The notes below the pieces were generated by a model. The model was given only the letters and a program-made list of their open reading frames with translations. It was not told the DNA's origin and did not search any database. 64,000 nucleotides of DNA from Streptomyces spiralis (GTDB lineage Bacteria; Actinomycetota; Actinomycetes; Streptomycetales; Streptomycetaceae): positions 124,001 to 188,000 of the forward strand of contig NZ_BNBC01000010.1 of assembly GCF_014654675.1 (NCBI RefSeq), given 5' to 3'. Shown piece by piece: positions 58,417-64,000 of this stretch (within the stretch, counting starts at the first letter, position 1; each line of letters starts with the position of its first letter). The translations under genes and the position numbers were made by a program.

Positions 58417-59507
58417 CGCAGCAGTCCGAGCCGACCACGTCCCCGTCCGCCACCGCGACCACGTCCACGACCACGCACGCCCGGGAGGCCGACGAGGCCG
58501 CGGCACCTCTCGCGTCCCGGCGGACCGCCGTCCCGTTCCCGCCGCAGGCCGAGCCCCGGCCGCCGGCGGAGCGGCGGCTGTGGCCGCGCACCTTCCACGA
58601 CCGGCTCACCGCCCCGCTGCCCGGCCTGAAGGCCTTCGCCCGGTTCGCCCGCGAGGGCTCCGTACGCCCCGGCAAGGAGGGCCTGGCCGACATCCCTCTG
58701 CTGCCCTACGAGCCCGGCTCGCCGCCCCGTGTGGACGCCCGCACCGTCGCCGTCACCTGGGCGGGGCACGCCAGTTGGGTCCTCAGGATCGGCGGGCTGA
58801 CCGTGCTGACCGACCCGGTGTGGTCCCGCCGCATCATCGGCACCCCGGCCCGCATCACCCCCGTCGGCGTCGCCTGGGAGGCGCTGCCGCCGGTCGACGC
58901 CGTCGTCATCAGCCACAACCACTACGACCACCTGGACGCGCCCACCCTGCGCAGACTCCCGCGGGACACACCGGTGTTCGCGCCGGCCGGACTCGGCCGC
59001 TGGTTCCGGCGCCGCCGGTTCACCCGCGTCACCGAGCTGGACTGGTGGGAGGCGTCCGAACTGTCCGGGGTCCGCCTCGACTTCGTGCCCGCGCACCACT
59101 GGTCCAAGCGCACCCTCACCGACACCTGCCGCAGCCTGTGGGGCGGCTGGGTGCTCACCGACCCCGACGGACAGCGCGTCTACTTCGCCGGCGACACCGG
59201 CTACGGCCACTGGTTCTCCCGTATCGGCCGCCGCTACCCCGGCATCGACCTCGCCCTGCTTCCCATCGGCGCCTACGACCCGCGCTGGTGGCTCAGCGAC
59301 GTCCACTGCGACCCGGAGGAGGCCGTGCAGGCCGCCCAGGACGTCGGCGCCCGCCGCATGGCCCCCATGCACTGGGGCACGTTCGTACTGTCCGCCGAGC
59401 CGGTCCTGGAACCCCTCACCCGCGTCCGCGCCGCCTGGGACAAGGCGGGCCTGCCCCGGGAGGACCTGTGGGACCTTCCGGTGGGCGGCTCCCGGATCCT
59501 GGAGTGA
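58413..59507 (+). CDS. Metallo-beta-lactamase-fold hydrolase (NAPE-PLD/RomA type)
   Basis: 364 residues. The first 60 are Thr/Ser/Pro-rich. The hydrolase has VTWAGHASWVLRIGGLTVLTDPVW, the metal motif ISHNHYDHLD, VPAHHWSKRTLTD, FAGDTGYGHWF and PMHWGTFVLS, as in N-acyl-phosphatidylethanolamine phospholipase D-like proteins (RomA/UlaG branch). The ATG at 58413 overlaps the stop of the aminotransferase-like gene; ATG at 58398 is another option. Substrate possibly a phosphodiester or lactone; not determined. Confidence 0.9.
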   Translation: MTQQSEPTTSPSATATTSTTTHAREADEAAAPLASRRTAVPFPPQAEPRPPAERRLWPRTFHDRLTAPLPGLKAFARFAREGSVRPGKEGLADIPLLPYEPGSPPRVDARTVAVTWAGHASWVLRIGGLTVLTDPVWSRRIIGTPARITPVGVAWEALPPVDAVVISHNHYDHLDAPTLRRLPRDTPVFAPAGLGRWFRRRRFTRVTELDWWEASELSGVRLDFVPAHHWSKRTLTDTCRSLWGGWVLTDPDGQRVYFAGDTGYGHWFSRIGRRYPGIDLALLPIGAYDPRWWLSDVHCDPEEAVQAAQDVGARRMAPMHWGTFVLSAEPVLEPLTRVRAAWDKAGLPREDLWDLPVGGSRILE

Positions 59508-59533
59508 TCCTCCGAAGGGACGCGGTCGGCCGG

Positions 59534-60175
59534 TCAGCCGGACCGGTGGACCGCGGCCGAGCGCCGGACGCGGCGCCAGACGCCCGGAGCCGCACCGATC
59601 AGCACGGTCAGGGCGACGGCGGCCACCACACCCTCCCAGGGCTCCGGGAACAGGGAGCCCCCGAGGATGCCGATCACCTGGTACGTCGCCGCCCAGGCCA
59701 GACAGGCGGGAAGGTTGCCGCGGGAGAAGCGCCGCAGCGGCCACTTCGCCAGCAGACAGGCCAGCATCACCGGTACGCGGCCGGCCGGCACGAGACGGGA
59801 CAGCACCAGCACGGCCACTCCGTGTTCGGACAGCTTCTCCTGGGCCTGCTCCAGCCGGTCCCGCGGTGCGCGCGAGCGGATCGCCTCCAGCCAGCGCGAG
59901 CCGTTCCTCGACCCCAGCCCGCGCCGCCCCAGCCAGTACAGGGCCGCGTCCCCGCAGAACGCGGCCAGCGACGCCGTCGCGAACACCAGTGCCAGCGAGA
60001 ACGGCGCCGTCTGATGCACGGCGACCACCGCCGCCGAACTGACCAGCGCACCCGTCGGCACCACCGGCACCAGCGCCCCGATCAGCACCAGCAGGAACAG
60101 CGACGGATAGCCGATCGCCTGCTGGGTGGACTCCGTCGGCACCACCGTCGCCGCGGCGGCGGCCAGTCGTATCAC
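59534..60175 (-). CDS. DedA-family membrane protein
   Basis: 213 residues with about five hydrophobic stretches. DedA (SNARE-associated/VTT) features: LIGALVPVVPTGALVSSAAVVAV, FCGDAALYWLGRRGLG, and the re-entrant region VLVLSRLVPAGRVPVMLACLL with its conserved Arg and Pro. The family transports undecaprenyl phosphate or phospholipids across the membrane. Its ATG overlaps the stop of the upstream metallo-hydrolase gene (positions 60172-60175), so they are coupled. Confidence 0.88.
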   Translation of the reverse strand: MIRLAAAAATVVPTESTQQAIGYPSLFLLVLIGALVPVVPTGALVSSAAVVAVHQTAPFSLALVFATASLAAFCGDAALYWLGRRGLGSRNGSRWLEAIRSRAPRDRLEQAQEKLSEHGVAVLVLSRLVPAGRVPVMLACLLAKWPLRRFSRGNLPACLAWAATYQVIGILGGSLFPEPWEGVVAAVALTVLIGAAPGVWRRVRRSAAVHRSG

Positions 60176-60954
60176 CGGGCGACCTCCAGGCGCACACTCT
60201 CCCCGTGCCCCAGCCGGTGCACGGCCACGCCCGGCGCGCGCAGCGCCGCGAGGCGCACGAACTCGTCGCCCGGCGCATGGAACTCGTGGGGGCGCACGGC
60301 GTCCATCCCGATCGGCCAGTACGTGCCGTAGTGCACCGGCACCGCGCAGCGCGGCGCGAGCCGGGCCAGCGCCTGCGCCGCCCGCCCCGCGTCCAGATGC
60401 CCCTCGCCGAGGTACGGACCCCAGCCGCCCACCGGCAACAGCGCCACGTCGACCGGGCCGACCTCCTCGGCCATCGTCTCGAACAGGCCGGTGTCACCGG
60501 CGAAGTACGTCCGCGCCTCGCCCTCGACGACGTAGCCGAGCGCGGGCGAGCGGTGCGGGCCCACCGGCAGCCGCCGCCCGTCGTGCCGGGCGGACACCAC
60601 CCGCACCACGACGGCACCGACCGAGACCCGCTCCCCGGGCGCCACCTCGGTGATCCGCAGCCGCCCGGGCCGTCCGAGCCGGCGCAGCCCCGGCACCGCC
60701 CGGAGCGCGCCCCGGGGCACCAGCAGGTGGGTGCCCGGGGCGAGGCGGTCCAGCGAGGGAAGGTGCAGATGGTCGGCGTGCAGATGCGAGACGAGCGCCA
60801 CGTCCGTGTGCCAGGCGCCCGGCGGCGGCAGCGCGCCCCGGCGGCGCCGCAGATGCGCGAGGCGGCGGGCGAACAGCGGATCGGTCAGCACACGGACGCC
60901 CGAATCCTCGACCGTGCAGGTCGCGTGACCCCACCAGGTGATCTCCACCGGCAC
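60172..60954 (-). CDS. Metallo-beta-lactamase-fold hydrolase (UlaG-like)
   Basis: 260 residues: ITWWGHATCTVEDSGVRVLTDPLF, metal motif VSHLHADHLHLPSL, VVRVVSARHDGRR, YFAGDTGLFETM, then VPVHYGTYWPIGMD with the late His ligand. It resembles the gene at 58413 in plan but is much shorter and not close in sequence. The start is GTG at 60954 with GGAGG 8 bases before it. Coupled with the DedA gene downstream, suggesting a lipid-phosphate substrate. Confidence 0.9.
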   Translation of the reverse strand: MPVEITWWGHATCTVEDSGVRVLTDPLFARRLAHLRRRRGALPPPGAWHTDVALVSHLHADHLHLPSLDRLAPGTHLLVPRGALRAVPGLRRLGRPGRLRITEVAPGERVSVGAVVVRVVSARHDGRRLPVGPHRSPALGYVVEGEARTYFAGDTGLFETMAEEVGPVDVALLPVGGWGPYLGEGHLDAGRAAQALARLAPRCAVPVHYGTYWPIGMDAVRPHEFHAPGDEFVRLAALRAPGVAVHRLGHGESVRLEVAR

Positions 60955-60984
60955 CTTCTTTGCCTCCTTCGCGGACTCCCCCTG

Positions 60985-61006
60985 AGCCTACGTGCGGCGG
61001 TAGGGT
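60985..61006. promoter_or_regulatory. Divergent -10 boxes
   Basis: TAGGCT on the minus strand (60990-60985) and TAGGGT on the plus strand (61001-61006), 10 bases apart, would serve the metallo-hydrolase/DedA operon and the gene at 61039, respectively. Confidence 0.35.
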
Positions 61007-61038
61007 CGGCGGCGCAGCCCGGAGGTGAGGGGGACGCC

Positions 61039-61476
61039 ATGGGAGAAGTGCGCGATGCCCGCGGCGAGGCCGCCACGACGCCGGTCCGTGTGACCGCGAT
61101 CGCCAGCCTGACACCCCTGGAGGAGCTGAACGACGAGCCCTTCCTCGTGGACTCCCGCGGCCAGCACGCGATGTGCGCCCGCTGGGCGGCCGAGCGCGGC
61201 TATGTGGTCGCCCGTGAACTCCTGGTCCGCGGCCTGCGCCCGGACCACTGCGCCCTGTGGGACGGTGTCCGTCCCGGCGTCGACGTGTTCGTCGCGCCCA
61301 GCCGCCGGGTCCTGGAGCAGGCGCTGTCCTCCGTCGAGGAGTTCACCGCCGAGTGCGCGCGACGCGGGGTCCGGGTGGAGACCGTGGGCCAGGCCGAGCC
61401 GTCCTACGACGCCCAGATGAAGGCCCGGGTGCACCGCCGCCTGTCCATGCCCACGGCCGGCTACGACGGCGGATAG
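61039..61476 (+). CDS. Conserved hypothetical protein
   Basis: 145 residues, not recognised with certainty. It shows an alpha/beta arrangement: VRVTAIASLTPLEELND, QHAMCARWAAERGYVVARELLVRGLRPDHCALWDGVRPGVDVFVAPSRRVLEQAL, then EEFTAECARRGVRVETVGQAEPSYDAQMKARVHRRLSMP. The order AAERGY, a central GVDVFV and a distal S/R stretch faintly recalls the N-terminal fold of serine recombinases, but the catalytic serine segment is absent, so no such function is claimed. GAGGGGGA precedes the ATG. Confidence 0.7.
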   Translation: MGEVRDARGEAATTPVRVTAIASLTPLEELNDEPFLVDSRGQHAMCARWAAERGYVVARELLVRGLRPDHCALWDGVRPGVDVFVAPSRRVLEQALSSVEEFTAECARRGVRVETVGQAEPSYDAQMKARVHRRLSMPTAGYDGG

Positions 61477-61602
61477 CGCCGCGCAACGGGCCCGCCGTCG
61501 GGCGCGCACCGAGCCGCTCCGGCGCGCAGGGCTCCGCCAGGCGTGTGACAAGCTGGGGCAGGTTCGTGCAAAAGTTCGGCTCGGAAGGTGAGGAGCGTCG
61601 GC

Positions 61603-63711
61603 GTGCGTGGCGGGTGGTGGCGGCGGGCCGCCAGTCAGGTCGGGCGGAGCGTCGCCGTGTGGGGCGTCTCCACGGTCACCATGCTGGTGCTGGCCGGGAT
61701 CCTGCCGGACTTCCAGCTCCAGTCCGCCGACGGCGACAGCGCCACCACCATCGCGGTCACCGCCGCGCTCGGCGCCGGCGCCTTCGGTGTTCTCTCCGCC
61801 GTCGTCTGGCCGCTGCTGGTACGGCTGCTGCTGCTCGTGCCCGCCCTGGTCCTCGGGCTGCTGGTGTTCTTCCTCAACGGCTCGCTGCTCCTGCTCGCCC
61901 TGCGCGTCAACCCCTCCGGCCAGCCCGAGGCGGCCCCCGAGACCGCCGTCATCGTGGCCGCCGCGATGTCCGCGGTCGCCTCCGCCACCGGCGCCGCCCT
62001 GGCCGTCCGCGACGACGACGCCTACCGGCGCCGCCTGGCCCGGCTCGCCGACCGCCGCCGCGGCCGCCGGCCGCCCTGCGACTCCACGCCCGGCACCCTG
62101 GTCGTCCAGCTCGACGGCGTCGGCCACGACGTGCTGCGGGACGCCGTGGACGAGGGGCTGATGCCGACCGTGGCGCGCTGGCTCGGCGCCGCACCCGGCC
62201 GGGAGGACGGGGACCACCGGGAACCCACCCACCGGATCGTTCCCTGGCGCACCGACTGGTCCAGCCAGACCGGCGCCAGCCAGCTCGCCATCCTGCACGG
62301 CACCAACCACGACATCCCCGCCTTCCGCTGGTACGAGAAGGACACCGGCGAGGTGATGGTCTGCAACCGCCCCACCAGCGCCGTCGAACTCCAGCGCCGC
62401 GCCGTCGCCCGCACCCGCGACGGCGGGCTGCTCACCGCCGACGGCGCCAGCCGCGGCAACCTGTTCAGCGGCGGCGCCGGTGAATCCGCCCTGGTGCTGT
62501 CGGTGTCCGCCCGGCGCGGCCCCGGCAACCGCTCGCGGGCCGGCTACTTCGCCTACTTCTCCGACCCCGCCAACGCCGTCCGCACCGCCCTGTCGTTCGT
62601 CGCCGAGGTCGCCCGCGAGATCGGCCAGTCCCTGCAAGCCCGGATCCGCAGGCAGCGCCCGCGCGTGTCCCGGGGCGGCCTGTACCCGCTCGTCCGCGCC
62701 TTCGCGACCGTCGTCGAACGGGACGTCGTCGTGGCCGCCGTCATGGGCGACCTGCTCGCCGGGCGCACCGCCGTCTACGCCGACCTCGTCGCCTACGACG
62801 AGGTGGCCCACCACTCCGGTCCGCGCAGCCGGGACGCGGCGAAGGTGCTCGGGCGCCTGGACCGCGCGCTGGCGCTGATCGAGAAGGTCGCCGAGCACGC
62901 CCCGCGCCCGTACCGGATCGTCGTCCTGTCCGACCACGGCCAGAGCCCCGGCGAGACCTTCCGCGCCCGCTACGGCCTCACCCTCGGCGACCTGGTGCGG
63001 GCCGGCTGCGGGCTGCACGTGCCGCGCAGGGCGCGGAGGACCCGCAGCGGCGCCGAGGCACGGGCCGCCGTACGCGCCGCCCTGCGCCGCCCTGTCGAGG
63101 AGGGCGGCGAGCACCACCGGCCCGCCCGCCACTCGGAGCCGCTGGTGCTGGCCTCCGGCAACCTCGGCCTGGTCTCCTTCCCGGACGTGCCGCACCGGAT
63201 GAGCCGGGAGGAGCTGGACGCCCGCCACCCCGGACTGCTGACCACCCTCGCCAACCACCCCGGCATCGGCTTCCTGCTGGTGCGCAGCGAGGAGCACGGC
63301 GGCCTGGTGCTCGGCGCACGCGGCGCCGAGATACCCCTGGACGAGCTCGACGGCGACCCCGGCCCGCTCGCCGCCTTCGGACCCGGCGCCGCCGACGCCG
63401 TCCGCCGCACCCACTCCTTCCCGCACGCCCCCGACATCCTGGTCAACTCCTTCCACGACCCGGCCGACGGCGAGGTCCTCGCCTTCGAGGAGCAGATCGG
63501 CTCCCACGGCGGCCTCGGCGGCGCGCAGACCCGCCCGTTCCTGCTGGCGCCGCTCGCCTGCTCCCCGCCCGTGGCGGCGGACGGGGAACTCGTCGGCGCC
63601 GAACAGATCCACCGCGTGCTGCGCCGGTGGCTGCGCGAGGCCAACGGCCCGCAGGTGCCGCTCCCGGCGCAGGCGGAACCGGGACCGGCACCGGAGGAGC
63701 GGGCCGCCTGA
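61603..63711 (+). CDS. Membrane protein with alkaline-phosphatase/phosphodiesterase-like domain
   Basis: 702 residues. About 1-145: a holin-like four-helix membrane part (VAVWGVSTVTMLVLAGILPDFQLQ to AALAVRDDDAYRRRL). About 165-660: an alkaline-phosphatase-superfamily (nucleotide pyrophosphatase-type) domain with metal residues in LVVQLDGVGHDVL, YADLVAYDEVAHHSGP and IVVLSDHGQSPG. The nucleophile region is probably DWSSQTGASQLAILHG. GTG at 61603 is preceded by GAGGAG 7 bases away; GTG at 61588 is the alternative. Likely a membrane-bound hydrolase of nucleotides, lipids or polymer phosphates; substrate unknown. Confidence 0.85.
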   Translation: MRGGWWRRAASQVGRSVAVWGVSTVTMLVLAGILPDFQLQSADGDSATTIAVTAALGAGAFGVLSAVVWPLLVRLLLLVPALVLGLLVFFLNGSLLLLALRVNPSGQPEAAPETAVIVAAAMSAVASATGAALAVRDDDAYRRRLARLADRRRGRRPPCDSTPGTLVVQLDGVGHDVLRDAVDEGLMPTVARWLGAAPGREDGDHREPTHRIVPWRTDWSSQTGASQLAILHGTNHDIPAFRWYEKDTGEVMVCNRPTSAVELQRRAVARTRDGGLLTADGASRGNLFSGGAGESALVLSVSARRGPGNRSRAGYFAYFSDPANAVRTALSFVAEVAREIGQSLQARIRRQRPRVSRGGLYPLVRAFATVVERDVVVAAVMGDLLAGRTAVYADLVAYDEVAHHSGPRSRDAAKVLGRLDRALALIEKVAEHAPRPYRIVVLSDHGQSPGETFRARYGLTLGDLVRAGCGLHVPRRARRTRSGAEARAAVRAALRRPVEEGGEHHRPARHSEPLVLASGNLGLVSFPDVPHRMSREELDARHPGLLTTLANHPGIGFLLVRSEEHGGLVLGARGAEIPLDELDGDPGPLAAFGPGAADAVRRTHSFPHAPDILVNSFHDPADGEVLAFEEQIGSHGGLGGAQTRPFLLAPLACSPPVAADGELVGAEQIHRVLRRWLREANGPQVPLPAQAEPGPAPEERAA

Positions 63712-63731
63712 CCGGTGCGCCGGTGGGCGCC

Positions 63732-64000
63732 TCAGTACTGCGGCCAGAACCCCGACCGGACCTTGCCGAAGTCGGTCATGGCGACGACCGCGGTCGCCAT
63801 GGGCGAACCGGGGGTGGTGTCGCTGAACGACATCACCGTGTCCAGCGAGTCCGCGAGCGTCATCAGCTTCCGCAGGGTGACCTGGTCGTCGCGGAACTCC
63901 TTCGCCGGCACCTTGCTGTGGACGCCCTGGAGCACCTGGATGTGGTTCGTCAGCCGCTTCTTCGCCGAGTCCCGGTCGCGTGCGTACAGGTCGTCCAGCG
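63732..64000 (-). CDS. Hypothetical protein, C-terminal part (cut by window edge)
   Basis: The visible 89 residues read from LDDLYARDRDSAKKRLTNH through VLQGVHSKVPAKEFRDDQV and TPGSPMATAVVAMTDFG to SGFWPQY. They are mainly helical and polar, with no motif that I recognise. The start codon lies beyond the window. The stop faces the stop of the phosphodiesterase-like gene, 20 bases apart. Confidence 0.55.
   Translation of the reverse strand, partial: LDDLYARDRDSAKKRLTNHIQVLQGVHSKVPAKEFRDDQVTLRKLMTLADSLDTVMSFSDTTPGSPMATAVVAMTDFGKVRSGFWPQY

Noticed and set aside
61039..61476. Serine recombinase/resolvase N-terminal domain
   Set aside because: Only a vague similarity of segment order; no catalytic serine motif and no DNA-binding domain.
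1..64000. tRNA, rRNA, prophage, biosynthetic gene cluster core genes and intact insertion sequences
   Set aside because: I looked for them on both strands and saw no cloverleaf, ribosomal RNA stretch, integrase, transposase, polyketide synthase or peptide synthetase sequence; a covariance-model and profile search would be needed to be certain.

Overview
The window is high-GC actinobacterial DNA, almost certainly from a Streptomyces chromosome. Support: third codon positions are strongly G/C; GTG starts and 4-base stop/start overlaps are frequent; there is a ccr-meaA pair next to a TetR gene and a double 3-hydroxyacyl-CoA dehydrogenase; a complete gvpOAFGYZJLSK gas-vesicle cluster is present; and many families here are typical of Streptomyces (DUF6204, DUF6158, DUF2795, SigB-type stress genes). 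I see no rRNA, tRNA, CRISPR array, prophage or intact transposase gene.

Layout. 0-5 kb: leftward acyl-CoA block (meaA fragment, ccr, TetR regulator, tandem-fused dehydrogenase) for crotonyl-/ethylmalonyl-CoA metabolism. 5-17 kb: mixed genes (HEAT-repeat protein, RidA, secreted S33 peptidase, radical SAM protein behind a LexA-type box, SRPBCC protein, MFS exporter with a three-domain tail, a 1-kb G-rich degenerate tandem repeat, PAS-GAF-PP2C-HATPase phosphatase, methyltransferase). 17-24 kb: two glycosyltransferase genes for wall or teichoic-acid-like polymer, glutamate decarboxylase, class II amidotransferase, VOC protein. 24.5-29.6 kb: a tightly coupled operon of four peptidases (M55, M20, S9, S66) suited to taking apart small or D-amino-acid-containing peptides. 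29.8-36 kb: secreted CocE-like hydrolase, acetyltransferase, DUF6204, DUF5107/TPR protein, VOC protein, F420-dependent oxidoreductase.

36-46 kb: NDH-2-like dehydrogenase, transketolase and a stand-alone LigD polymerase domain are coupled by 4-base overlaps and run straight into the ten-gene gas-vesicle cluster. 46-64 kb: stress-flavoured region with a SigB/F/G sigma factor and two near-identical GTGT-N15-GGGTAC promoters in front of a baeRF2-domain gene and a DUF2795-CBS-PfpI operon. Around these lie a PAP2/diacylglycerol kinase fusion, ABC-F ATPase, two metallo-beta-lactamase-fold hydrolases, a DedA protein, an aminotransferase-like protein that seems to lack its PLP lysine, and a membrane phosphodiesterase-like protein.

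Mobile DNA is limited to small non-autonomous elements with TA-flanked inverted repeats: 36119-36198 (80 bp) and 49883-50079 (197 bp; its end supplies the stop codon of a phosphatase gene). A solo copy of the second element's end lies at 55936-55953. Several genes appear leaderless, with a TANNNT box 6-7 bases before the start codon.
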